64,000 nucleotides of DNA, taken from positions 1-64,000 of the forward strand of contig JAILLE010000039.1 in NCBI GenBank assembly GCA_024693285.1, written 5' to 3'. Every line of letters begins with the position of its first letter. The stretch's first letter is position 1. Shown piece after piece: positions 26,188-34,449 of the stretch. The notes under the pieces are model-generated. The model was not told the origin of the DNA, did not search any database, and saw only the letters and a program-made list of their open reading frames with translations. The position numbers and the translations under genes are program-made. The stretch comes from Bacteroidales bacterium (GTDB lineage: Bacteria > Bacteroidota > Bacteroidia > Bacteroidales > UBA932).

Positions 26188-27297
26188 ATGAAATCCTTTG
26201 TGAAATTTCTGGCTTTATTGCTTTTGTCTGTCCTTTCTATTTCACTGGCATCCGCCCAGGATGCGAAGAAATATTACTACACCGACGCTTCAACTTTCCC
26301 TATCTATGGGAAGGCGATAGAGAACACCTCAGCCACTTACGAGCGGCTTCCCGCATCTTTGGAAGGTGTTATCCGCCAGCCGGTTTGGGACCTGGCGCAT
26401 CATTCTGCCGGGATCTCGGTGAGGTTCCGCTCGGACTCTCCGTCTATCAAGTTGCGGTGGGTGTCGTTCGGGCTTCATACGATGAACCACATGACCGACA
26501 CGGGTACCCGAGGTCTTGACCTCTACACCCAGGATCCTGTCGATGGTCATTGGAGATTCGCTCGGAGCGCCCGTCCGCAGAAAGACACTCTGAACGACCA
26601 GGTGGTAGTCTCAGGGATGGATCGTAAGATGAGGGAATTCATTGTGTATCTATCACTTTATGAGGGCGTGAAGAAACTGGAGATTGGGGTTGAGGAAGGT
26701 TCGGTTATCGACCAGCCGGCTCTTGACAGCCCTCGCAAAGGTTCTCCTATTGTGATGTATGGCACCAGCATTCTTCAGGGCGGCTGCGCCAACAGGCCGG
26801 GGATGGCTTTTACGAATATAATCTCCAGGGAACTAGATAGGGAGGTCGTGAACCTTGGATTCAGCGGAAATGCCCGCCTGGACTACGAGATCGCTGAGCT
26901 GATGGCGGCCGTAAAGGATCCTTCGCTTTTCGTGCTGGACAATGTGCCGAACTGCGAGGCTTCGCTGATTGACGAGAGGCAGGAGAAGTTCTTCAGGATA
27001 ATCAGAGACGCACATCCGGACGTGCCGGTTATATTCATAGAGAATCCTAATTATCCCCATGCGGTTTTCGACAAGGTGACCGCTGCCGACATAGCGGCCA
27101 GAAACGCCTCTATGAGAGCGGTTTACGAGAAACTTAAGAAGGCTGGGGAGAAGAAGATATATTACATCAAAGGGGACAAGATGCTCGGCTTGGACGGCGA
27201 GGCGACCGTTGACGGGGTCCATTTCACAGACCTTGGAATGGTCCGTTACACTGAATATGTACTTCCGATGTTTAAGAAAGCACTCCGGAAAAAGTGA
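26188..27297 (+). CDS. secreted SGNH/GDSL hydrolase
   Basis: The 369-residue protein has a signal peptide (LALLLLSVLSISLASAQ), an N-terminal beta-sandwich (about residues 25-175), and an SGNH domain. The catalytic blocks are visible: nucleophile Ser in MYGTSILQGGCA, the Gly block LGFSGNARLDYE, an Asn block near IFIENPNYPH, and the DGVHFTDLG motif with Asp and His. Such enzymes remove acetyl or acyl groups from glycans. Next to a sialidase-like gene an O-acetylesterase role on host glycans is attractive but unproven. Confidence 0.85.
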   Translation: MKSFVKFLALLLLSVLSISLASAQDAKKYYYTDASTFPIYGKAIENTSATYERLPASLEGVIRQPVWDLAHHSAGISVRFRSDSPSIKLRWVSFGLHTMNHMTDTGTRGLDLYTQDPVDGHWRFARSARPQKDTLNDQVVVSGMDRKMREFIVYLSLYEGVKKLEIGVEEGSVIDQPALDSPRKGSPIVMYGTSILQGGCANRPGMAFTNIISRELDREVVNLGFSGNARLDYEIAELMAAVKDPSLFVLDNVPNCEASLIDERQEKFFRIIRDAHPDVPVIFIENPNYPHAVFDKVTAADIAARNASMRAVYEKLKKAGEKKIYYIKGDKMLGLDGEATVDGVHFTDLGMVRYTEYVLPMFKKALRKK

Positions 27298-27325
27298 CCG
27301 TTTTAAGGTTACTATGGCTTTTTTC
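27293..27325 (+). terminator. possible weak terminator after SGNH hydrolase
   Basis: AGTGACC and GGTTACT can pair with one G-T wobble around GTTTTAA, followed seven bases later by TTTTTT. The stem is short and partly overlaps the stop codon, so the call is tentative. Confidence 0.3.
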
Positions 27326-27327
27326 TG

Positions 27328-27699
27328 ATGAGCAAGACCTATCATACCAGGAAAGCGTTCGAACAGAGGATGAGGGAAATCCGTCAAGTTCGGGAACGGC
27401 TTGCTGAGGAGAGTTCCGTCACTGTGCTTTCGTCGCTGAATCAGTTTGATAGTGGCTTGACTAAAGCAAAGCTGGGCTTGTCCAGGCATCCTTCAGGAAC
27501 GAAAGCCTCTGGCCTTCGGCGTGATCTTAGAGGAAAGCTGACAGTGAAAGATTTCAGGGATCGCTTCGGTGTGGCGGAAGAGTGGAGTTCCCGCCTCAGG
27601 CGTTTCCGCAAAGCCGCCAAGCATTCCACCCGGAGCCAGGCAAAGAAGGAGCTTGGGGGGGGTAATACCACGAATAAGATAGACTATGAAAAAGAGTAA
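27328..27699 (+). CDS. small basic helical protein, unknown function
   Basis: The 123-residue protein is strongly basic (many K and R) and mostly helical, with a central block KLTVKDFRDRFGVAEEWSSR. No signal peptide, membrane helix or enzyme motif is present. It shares 14 bases with the next gene (27686-27699), so the two are translated together. I do not recognise the family. Its charge would suit nucleic-acid binding, but that is only inference. Confidence 0.6.
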   Translation: MSKTYHTRKAFEQRMREIRQVRERLAEESSVTVLSSLNQFDSGLTKAKLGLSRHPSGTKASGLRRDLRGKLTVKDFRDRFGVAEEWSSRLRRFRKAAKHSTRSQAKKELGGGNTTNKIDYEKE

Positions 27700-27880
27700 G
27701 AAGCATAGGAGACTCAGGATCACTGAGGATGATTATATTTTGGCGAACAGGCGCGCGGCAAGGGCGGAGGAAATTGAGCTTCACGGCCGTCCCGTCTCGT
27801 TCCGTAAGATGCTGCATAAGTCCAAGAAAACCTATAATCGTAAACGCCTGAAGGATTTCAAGTTGGAGGGAGATTGCTAG
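27686..27880 (+). CDS. small basic protein, unknown function
   Basis: The 64-residue protein begins MKKSKKHRRLRITEDDY and continues ANRRAARAEEIELHGRPVSF and KMLHKSKKTYNRKRLKDFK. The mix of an acidic helix between two basic ends resembles small conserved Bacteroidetes proteins of unknown role. Its start lies inside the 3' end of the preceding gene. The strong positive charge suggests contact with RNA or DNA (inference). Confidence 0.65.
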   Translation: MKKSKKHRRLRITEDDYILANRRAARAEEIELHGRPVSFRKMLHKSKKTYNRKRLKDFKLEGDC

Positions 27881-27956
27881 ATGCCCGTGAAAGTTCGATT
27901 TTTGTAGTGAGGACCTTGCTGGTAAAAGTCTATTTGCTGGGATTTGGAAAAAAACC

Positions 27957-27964
27957 TATCTTTA
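27957..27964 (+). promoter_or_regulatory. possible promoter: TTTG at 27933, TATCTTTA at 27957
   Basis: TATCTTTA nearly matches TAnnTTTG and lies 20 bases after a TTTG at 27933-27936, the spacing expected between -33 and -7 elements. A transcript would start near 27971, ahead of the hairpin at 28001, so it may be attenuated there before the RhuM-type gene. Confidence 0.45.
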
Positions 27965-28000
27965 TGACATAATATTGGATACCGCAGTACTCTGAGTCTG

Positions 28001-28046
28001 CACCGCGATATAGGAGATTGTGCCTATGTCGCGGTGTGTTTTTTTT
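28001..28046 (+). terminator. strong hairpin with T-run upstream of the RhuM-type gene
   Basis: CACCGCGATATAGG (28001-28014) pairs with CCTATGTCGCGGTG (28023-28036) at 13 of 14 positions, the odd one being a G-T pair, and a run of Ts follows. It fits a rho-independent terminator. Because a promoter-like element lies upstream and the gene starts 31 bases later, it could end the small-protein transcript or act as an attenuator. Confidence 0.7.
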
Positions 28047-28076
28047 AAAGAACTGATTGAATAATAGAGAATTTAC

Positions 28077-28952
28077 ATGAAAAACGAAGAACTATTTACG
28101 GGAAGGGGAGAAATCGTTATTTTCAATCCTGATGAGAGAGTGAGACTTGATGTGAGGATAGAAGGTGAAACTGTTTGGTTAACCCAAGCACAGATGGGAG
28201 AGTTGTTTGGAGTTCGGAGACAAGCGATTACGAAGCATTTGAAAAATCTATTCAAAGAAGGGGAGCTTGAGGAGAATTCAGTATGTTCCATTTTGGAACA
28301 CACTGCCACTGATGGAAAACAATATAGCACTATGTTTTATTCTTTAGATGCGATACTTTCAGTAGGGTATAGAGTCAATAGTAAAAATGCCACACTATTC
28401 CGTCGTTGGGCTAATACAGTCCTAAAAGATTATCTTCTTCGCGGATATGCGGTCAACCGAAGGTTGGAGGATTTGGAGAAGCGCACAACTGCAAATGAAA
28501 AGAAGATTGATTTTTTTGTGCGCATGTCACTTCCGCCGGTAGAAGGAATATTCTTCGAGGGGCAGATATTCGATGCCTATGTTTTCATGGCTAACTTGAT
28601 AAAGCGAGCCGAGCATAGGATAATACTGATAGATAACTATGTAGATGAAAGTGTTCTGGCGATTTTGGATAAGCGAAGTCAAGGAGTGAAGGCAACGATA
28701 TACACCAGCGTCATTTCAGAAGTGTTGAGGTTGGATGTACAACGGCACGACCTACAGTACCCATCAATGGAGATAAAGAGCATTAGAGGTGTTCACGATA
28801 GGTTTTTGATTGTCGACCATGAAGTATACCATATAGGAGCTTCTCTCAAAGATTTGGGTAAGAAGTTATTCGCTTTTTCAAAGATGAGTAGGGATTCATT
28901 GGCCGGTCTGTTATCTGTGATTGAGACTAGCGGCCCGACCCTGTCATTCTGA
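28077..28952 (+). CDS. RhuM-type DNA-binding protein with C-terminal phosphodiesterase-like domain
   Basis: The 291-residue protein starts with the RhuM-type helix-turn-helix region (ETVWLTQAQMGELFGVRRQA, SVCSILEHTATDGKQY, SLDAILSVGYRVNS, RRWANTVLKDYLLRGY). After a helical linker comes a domain with RIILIDNYVDESVL and HDRFLIVDHEVYHIGASL, recalling one half of a PLD active site although the Lys of HxK is replaced. RhuM genes are common cargo of genomic islands. The DNA is visibly richer in A and T than its neighbours, suggesting transfer. The stop codon lies inside a dispersed repeat, so the last residues (GPTLSF) may not be native. Confidence 0.8.
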   Translation: MKNEELFTGRGEIVIFNPDERVRLDVRIEGETVWLTQAQMGELFGVRRQAITKHLKNLFKEGELEENSVCSILEHTATDGKQYSTMFYSLDAILSVGYRVNSKNATLFRRWANTVLKDYLLRGYAVNRRLEDLEKRTTANEKKIDFFVRMSLPPVEGIFFEGQIFDAYVFMANLIKRAEHRIILIDNYVDESVLAILDKRSQGVKATIYTSVISEVLRLDVQRHDLQYPSMEIKSIRGVHDRFLIVDHEVYHIGASLKDLGKKLFAFSKMSRDSLAGLLSVIETSGPTLSF

Positions 28953-28968
28953 GTGTAGCGAAGAATCT
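28942..28968 (+). repeat. dispersed TGTCATTCTGAG...GAAGAATCT repeat
   Basis: The 27-bp segment beginning TGTCATTCTGAG and ending AGCGAAGAATCT matches, from memory, a repeat scattered between genes in many bacterial genomes, including Bacteroidota. It differs from the usual form only in the middle (TGT in place of CG-N). It overlaps the 3' end and stop codon of the RhuM-type gene. Only this copy was noticed in the window. Confidence 0.6.
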
Positions 28969-29052
28969 TCTCTAGATGAGTGATTTTACAGACCGGGAGC
29001 AGCCCAAGTCGCTTCCCAATGGCCTGTAGTGCGTTTCAACATGCGAACAGCC

Positions 29053-29841
29053 TTACCTCACCATCTCCCTCAGGACCGCTTCGACGGAGTCGGTGGTTTG
29101 GGAGACCATCTTCAGGATGTCCGGGGTGGCGTCGCTCATAGCGATGGGGCAGCCTGCCATGGCCAGTAGGGGAGCGTCGTTCTCATTGTCTCCGAAAGCC
29201 ATGCATTCGGACCGGTCGATTCCGAGATGCTTCAGCAATATATCCATCGCGGTGGCCTTACTGACGCCCCTGGGAGTCATGTCCAGCCAATCTGAACCGC
29301 TTACCTGGACAGTGCAGAGGGAACCGTAGCGCTCACGCCAAGGGGTGACATCAGTCAAGCCGTTTTCACGGAACATGGACACTTTAAGGATAGTATCTTT
29401 GACCTCGGAAATGTCTGATATTCTCTCGACCTGGACCCTGACCGTGTCCCTCATATGATAAAAGAATCTGTCCTCTTTCGGTATGACAAACTGTGTCCAG
29501 GCAGTGCTGATTAGCAGTTCCCCCTCTCCGTTCTCAAGAATATCCAAGGATAATTTCTCCGCCAGATCCCTTTCCAACGCGGCTTCCATCAGAATCTTTC
29601 CGTCGCATATCACCAGGCACCCATTTTCACATATGTATAGAATGTCGTCCTTAATCGGCTCGAAAATGAGGCGTAGATTGGCGTATTGCCGGCCGCTAGC
29701 AGCCACGAAAAGCCCGCCTTTGTCAAGCCATTGGCGGATAAGATCGCAAGTGCCTTCCTTCAAGGCTTGTGTGCCGAGAGGGTGCAGCAAAGTGCCGTCA
29801 AGGTCACTAGCTATAAGCCGTATGTTCCCCGGATAAATCAA
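29053..29841 (-). CDS. HAD-IIB (Cof-like) phosphatase
   Basis: The 262-residue protein has the HAD motifs of Cof-type sugar-phosphate phosphatases: catalytic IASDLDGTLLHP, GLFVAASGRQYANL, the LDMTPRGVSKATAM lysine motif and AFGDNENDAPLL. It likely dephosphorylates a small metabolite; the substrate cannot be read. No ATG fits: the start is a TTG at 29841 overlapping the gltX stop (TTGA), which suggests coupled translation. It is the last gene of the division cluster transcript. Confidence 0.85.
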   Translation of the reverse strand: MIYPGNIRLIASDLDGTLLHPLGTQALKEGTCDLIRQWLDKGGLFVAASGRQYANLRLIFEPIKDDILYICENGCLVICDGKILMEAALERDLAEKLSLDILENGEGELLISTAWTQFVIPKEDRFFYHMRDTVRVQVERISDISEVKDTILKVSMFRENGLTDVTPWRERYGSLCTVQVSGSDWLDMTPRGVSKATAMDILLKHLGIDRSECMAFGDNENDAPLLAMAGCPIAMSDATPDILKMVSQTTDSVEAVLREMVR

Positions 29842-31580
29842 TTATTTAGCTTAGAGACAGCGCTTTCCAGACGAGCCGCGGTCTCTTTCTTCCCAATGCG
29901 CGCGACTATGTCAGCAATACCGAGTCCGCTGGCGCTGCCGGCCAGAGCCAGGCGAATGGCGTTCATCACCTTGCCCATAGGCCATTCATTTCCTTTGATA
30001 AACTCTTCAATGCCCTTCTCGACTTCCTCGACGGTCCATTCTCCCGAAAAACCTTTGATGAAGTCCCCGACCTTCAATACCATCTCGACAATCTCCGGCT
30101 TCCAGAACTTGTCCACATCCTTAGCCAGATAAGGGGCTGTCAGTGCGTCATCATACACTTTCGCCCGAGGGTCGACCGGACGCTTCTGTTCGGTTTGCTC
30201 TACGGCCGCTCCGGCCTTGATACCGAACCGCTCGAAATCACGAGGAGCCACGAACAGATAGGAAGCTATTGTCCAGAAGTCATTTACGAAAGTGGCTCGC
30301 TCCTTTGTGAAGGCCACCACGCTCTGGACATAATCCTTTGTGAATATATGTTTTTCCAGGTCTCCTCCAGCCACGTTGAACTCGGCTCCGGCAGTGAGGG
30401 CGCACTTGGGGCATTCAACGATGTTGATCCCATGCTCCTCAAGCACAGGCACCAGCAGATCAGTTAGTTCCTCGTCACTCTTCATGCGGAGATATTCCCT
30501 GTTGTACCATTTCGCTTTCTCAGGATTGAACTTCGCTCCGGCCTTCTGAACCTTGTCGAGAGAGAACGCCCCGATGAGTTCCTCCATTGAGAACATCTCT
30601 CGGTCGTCGCCCGGGTTCCAGCCCAGCATGGCGAGCATATTCACGAAAGCCTCCGGGAAGTAACCGTCCTCGCGATAGCCTCTGGAGGTCTCTCCCTCCG
30701 GTTTTGTCCAACGGAGAGGGAATACCGGGAACCCCATCTTGTCTCCGTCCCTCTTGCTGAGCTTGCCGTTGCCGACCGGCTTCAACAGAAGTGACAAGTG
30801 GGCGAAACGAGGCATCGTGTCCTCCCAGCCGAACGCCTTGTAAAGCATATAATGCAAGGGGAGCGAAGGTAGCCATTCCTCACCGCGGATGACCTCGGAG
30901 ATCTCCATCAGGTGGTCATCCACGATATTGGCGAGGTGATATGTCGGAAGCTCATCCGCTCTCTTCCATAGGACTTTGTCGTCCAGAGTGTCTGTGTTGA
31001 CCTCGATATGGCCACGGATAAGGTCGTCCATCTTGACGACAGTGTCCACTGGCATCTTGAAACGTATGGTCCAGCCGGTGGTTTCGGCGAGCAGTCTCTC
31101 TACCTCATCCGAAGGAAGGGTGAGGGAGTTGCGCATACTCATCCTCGTGACCTGGTTGTAAATGAAGGTCTCTTTCGAGGCTTCGGCATCCGAACGGGCT
31201 TTCTCAAGCTCCTCAGGAGTGTCGAAGGCGTAGTATGCGTAACCGTTGGCGATCAGTTGCTCGGCATATTTCCGGTATATGGGTTTGCGTTGGCTCTGGC
31301 GGTAAGGCGCGTGCGGATGCCTCGGGGAAGGGGTCTCTACGACCTTCCCGTCCTTGTCCACTCCCTCGTCGGGAATGATTCCGCACCAATTCAAGGCCTC
31401 GATGATATATTCCTCGGCACCAGGGACAAACCTGTTGGAATCGGTGTCCTCGATCCTGATTATGAAATCTCCGCCTTTCTGCTTGGCGTAAAGGTAATTG
31501 TAAAGCGCCGTCCTGACTCCTCCCATGTGGAGAGGGCCTGTAGGGCTAGGCGCGAACCTCACTCTTGTCCTTCTTTCCAT
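29838..31580 (-). CDS. gltX: glutamyl-tRNA synthetase
   Basis: The 580-residue protein is a class I GluRS: FAPSPTGPLHMGGVRTALYN holds the HIGH-type motif and GNGKLSKRDGDK the KMSKS-type motif. It charges tRNA-Glu. The length is well above a typical 470-510 residues, mostly from an enlarged C-terminal region containing CPKCALTAGAEFN and a linker around QKRPVDPRAK. The ATG at 31580 is preferred to the TTG one codon earlier. It follows ftsZ after 12 bases. Confidence 0.95.
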   Translation of the reverse strand: MERRTRVRFAPSPTGPLHMGGVRTALYNYLYAKQKGGDFIIRIEDTDSNRFVPGAEEYIIEALNWCGIIPDEGVDKDGKVVETPSPRHPHAPYRQSQRKPIYRKYAEQLIANGYAYYAFDTPEELEKARSDAEASKETFIYNQVTRMSMRNSLTLPSDEVERLLAETTGWTIRFKMPVDTVVKMDDLIRGHIEVNTDTLDDKVLWKRADELPTYHLANIVDDHLMEISEVIRGEEWLPSLPLHYMLYKAFGWEDTMPRFAHLSLLLKPVGNGKLSKRDGDKMGFPVFPLRWTKPEGETSRGYREDGYFPEAFVNMLAMLGWNPGDDREMFSMEELIGAFSLDKVQKAGAKFNPEKAKWYNREYLRMKSDEELTDLLVPVLEEHGINIVECPKCALTAGAEFNVAGGDLEKHIFTKDYVQSVVAFTKERATFVNDFWTIASYLFVAPRDFERFGIKAGAAVEQTEQKRPVDPRAKVYDDALTAPYLAKDVDKFWKPEIVEMVLKVGDFIKGFSGEWTVEEVEKGIEEFIKGNEWPMGKVMNAIRLALAGSASGLGIADIVARIGKKETAARLESAVSKLNN

Positions 31581-31592
31581 CAATGAATATCT

Positions 31593-32870
31593 TTAATTGT
31601 TCTCCTTCTCCTGGCGCACCGTCCTCTTGATGGCCGGAACGCTCTCTAACTCACCTATGCTATCCCCGTGTTCAACAGCCAGAACCGGCTTCTTGTCCGG
31701 GTCGAAATGATATCTCTTGACATTGTCAGCGGCATTGTAACCTATCATTTTCATCCCGCTCGGCAGGTCGGAAATATTGACTTCCTCGGCCCCCACCATG
31801 TTTTTCTTTTCGAACTTGAAGTCCTTTCCGATTATGATCAGATTACCGAGATCAGTCTTTGTTATCTTTGATAAGTCGTTGACTTTGAACCCGGTAGCGA
31901 TGGCTGTGATCTTGACTTTATCTCCAATCTCAGGATCAGTCTCCCAAACCAAACCTGTCTTGAACTTGTTGACGACGTTGCCTGTGTAGTCAGCTATCTT
32001 TGCGTTGATCTCTTTCAGGTCGTCCATCGTGAGTCCGTTCTCATTCTTCCCACAGGTGATGTTCACGAGGAGATTCTTCGCTGTCGTGAGATCGAAATCG
32101 TTGAGCAGGGGAGAGTGAAGAGCGCCTTGGACAGCCTCTTCGATACGGTTTTCGCCCGACCCGATTCCACAGCCCATCAGAGCCATGCCGCTATTCTTCA
32201 TCATGGTCTTGATGTCCTCGAAGTCGACATTGATGTAGCCGGGTTTGGATATGATCTCGGTTATGCCCCTTACCGCGGTCGCCAGGACCTCGTCCGCCTT
32301 CGGGAAGGCGTCGTGGATCAGCAGGCCGCCAAAAAAGTCATAGAGCTTCTCGTTATTGATTATCAGGAGGCTATCCACGTTCTTCACCAGCTCGTGGATG
32401 CCGTCAATAGCCCTTGAGAGAGCCATGTCTCCTTCGTTCTCGAAGGGAATGGTCACCACGGCGACAGTCAAGATACCTTTATCCTTGGCCATCTTGGCGA
32501 TCTGGGGAGCTGCTCCAGTTCCGGTGCCTCCACCCATTCCGGCGGTGATGAAAAGCATCTGGGTACCCTCGTTCAAAACCACTTTCTCGATTTGCTCCTG
32601 GGCTTCGAGAGCGGCGTTACGGCCTTTTGTGGGATCAGTGCCGGCTCCGAGGGCGTTGCGGCCGATATGAATCTTGATCGGGACAGGACTCTCCTCAAGA
32701 GCCTGCCTGTCGGTGTTGCACACCATGAAACTGCAACCCTCCACGTTCTCACGGAACATGTAGTTGACAGCGTTGCAACCGCCTCCGCCAACTCCGATGA
32801 CCTTGATCATCGACTGGATAGGAGTCCAATCGCTGTTGTCGGCTACGTCGAATTTCTCAATGTCTCCCAT
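31593..32870 (-). CDS. ftsZ: cell division protein FtsZ
   Basis: The 425-residue tubulin homolog shows KVIGVGGGGCNAVNYM and the GTP-binding signature GGGTGTGAAP, then NVDFEDIKTMM and the C-terminal domain (TAIATGFKVND). A tail of about 70 residues ends in VPAIKRTVRQEKENN, a plausible FtsA-binding peptide. FtsZ polymerises at midcell to form the division ring. It follows ftsA by 12 bases. Confidence 0.97.
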   Translation of the reverse strand: MGDIEKFDVADNSDWTPIQSMIKVIGVGGGGCNAVNYMFRENVEGCSFMVCNTDRQALEESPVPIKIHIGRNALGAGTDPTKGRNAALEAQEQIEKVVLNEGTQMLFITAGMGGGTGTGAAPQIAKMAKDKGILTVAVVTIPFENEGDMALSRAIDGIHELVKNVDSLLIINNEKLYDFFGGLLIHDAFPKADEVLATAVRGITEIISKPGYINVDFEDIKTMMKNSGMALMGCGIGSGENRIEEAVQGALHSPLLNDFDLTTAKNLLVNITCGKNENGLTMDDLKEINAKIADYTGNVVNKFKTGLVWETDPEIGDKVKITAIATGFKVNDLSKITKTDLGNLIIIGKDFKFEKKNMVGAEEVNISDLPSGMKMIGYNAADNVKRYHFDPDKKPVLAVEHGDSIGELESVPAIKRTVRQEKENN

Positions 32871-32882
32871 GACTATGCTTTT

Positions 32883-34445
32883 TTATATTTCCTCGTTTTC
32901 CATGCCGTCGAATATGTCCCCGGCGGCCTTACTGATGGTGTTCTGTATGTGTTTGAGCCAGGTGAACTTAGGCCTGGATATAGGTTTGCGCTCCTTTACC
33001 GGTTTCTCACGCTTGCGGTTCTTTGCCTCCTTGATCTCCTCCGGAGTGTACTCGTCAAACACTGTGGGACCGTCATCTTGCGCCGCTATCACAGACTCCT
33101 CGATCGCGGGTTCCTCGACAGGTTTCGGTTCATCGACCACCTCAACTGGTTGTGTCTCCGCGGTCACCTCATCAGGCTCTGTGACTGTGACTTCAGGTTG
33201 AGCCATCTCCGGTGCTGGTTTCGGGGCGGTCCAGTACCTGCGCGCGGGAGCCTCTTTTACGCAATTCAGCAGCTGGTCACCCTTGGCGGCCAGGATCATA
33301 CCCATCGAAGTCGCCGCCGATGCCTCTGTGGCTTCCGCGCAGCCCTCGCATGAGAAGAATCTCCTCGGGTATCCTACTTTGACTGAATATCCCGAGAGTT
33401 CCTTGATATAGTTAGCGCAATTGACCAACTCGGCGCCTCCACCGGTGACCACGACTCCGGCCCTCAGCAGATCCTCACTGGCGTATCCGCTGGCCTGGAT
33501 GTGGTACAGAAGGGCCTCTATGATCTCTTTCATCCTCGCGGTGATGATTTCAGAGATATACTTGACGCCTACTTGGGCCGTAGGCTCGTCATTCTCGTCA
33601 ACGATCTGGATCGACTTCTCTCCGAGGGCTGAAAGCTTGCCGGGCATGCAAGCTCCATAGGCCTTTTTTATGTTCTCGGCCAGGTCAAATGAGAAGTTGC
33701 ATTCAGTCTTTATGTCCCTTGTAATACTGTTGCCGCCGAAAGGAATAGCGGCATAGTACCTCATTATCTTGCCTTTGAATATGGTCACGGAACTCACACC
33801 GGCACCAATGTCGATAAGGGCCACACCATTCTCCATCTGCTCCTCTTTCAAGACGGCCCTGGCCGTGATTCCGGGAGTGAAATACTTCTTCGCGATGGCG
33901 ATCCCCATGCTGTTGAAGACATTGTCGATATTGATCGAATGCCTCCTGCTGCCGATGAAGACCTTGAAATTGCCCTCGAGTTTCTCGGCTGTCATTCCAA
34001 CGATGTCATTCTCCAGCTCGTTCAGGCTGTCTTCCGTAGAGAAAGATTGAGCGACGGCCCCATAGATCACCTCGTTCTTGGAATCGCTCAAAGGATATTC
34101 CTCGAGAGCCATGGACTTCAATGTCCTGACCTCTCCTTCCTCGATTTGGTTGTCGGGATCCGTCCTGTCCATGCTCGCGGAGGCGTTTTCCTGCCTGACA
34201 TAATAGCGTGGCAGGCCGACAATCACCTGTTGGATCTTGATCTTGAGCTCCTGCTGGGCTTGTGAGAGAGCATCCCGGAGGACATTCTCCACCTTGCCGG
34301 GATTGTTGACGTAGCTGTACCGGATTCCTTCGGAGGGAGTTTCCTTGTAGTAAATCACCTGGACATCATGGCCCAGTATCCTCGCCACGCAGACCGCCAG
34401 TTTGGACGTGCCCAAGTCGACTGACGCTATGTACCTTTCTTCCAT
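32883..34445 (-). CDS. ftsA: cell division protein FtsA, long-tailed form
   Basis: The 520-residue actin-like protein has ASVDLGTSKLAVCVARI, the phosphate loop IDIGAGVSSVTIF and VVTGGGAELVNC. FtsA anchors FtsZ to the membrane. After about residue 400 there is a Pro/Glu/Val-rich stretch (EVTVTEPDEVTAETQPVEV) and a basic segment before the amphipathic membrane helix FTWLKHIQNTISKAAGDI. The low-complexity spacer makes it roughly 100 residues longer than E. coli FtsA. It is followed by ftsZ. Confidence 0.95.
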   Translation of the reverse strand: MEERYIASVDLGTSKLAVCVARILGHDVQVIYYKETPSEGIRYSYVNNPGKVENVLRDALSQAQQELKIKIQQVIVGLPRYYVRQENASASMDRTDPDNQIEEGEVRTLKSMALEEYPLSDSKNEVIYGAVAQSFSTEDSLNELENDIVGMTAEKLEGNFKVFIGSRRHSINIDNVFNSMGIAIAKKYFTPGITARAVLKEEQMENGVALIDIGAGVSSVTIFKGKIMRYYAAIPFGGNSITRDIKTECNFSFDLAENIKKAYGACMPGKLSALGEKSIQIVDENDEPTAQVGVKYISEIITARMKEIIEALLYHIQASGYASEDLLRAGVVVTGGGAELVNCANYIKELSGYSVKVGYPRRFFSCEGCAEATEASAATSMGMILAAKGDQLLNCVKEAPARRYWTAPKPAPEMAQPEVTVTEPDEVTAETQPVEVVDEPKPVEEPAIEESVIAAQDDGPTVFDEYTPEEIKEAKNRKREKPVKERKPISRPKFTWLKHIQNTISKAAGDIFDGMENEEI

Positions 34446-34449
34446 ATTT

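Noticed and set aside
27933..28046. Riboswitch upstream of the RhuM-type gene
   Set aside because: Only one perfect hairpin with a T-run is visible; there is no conserved aptamer pattern.
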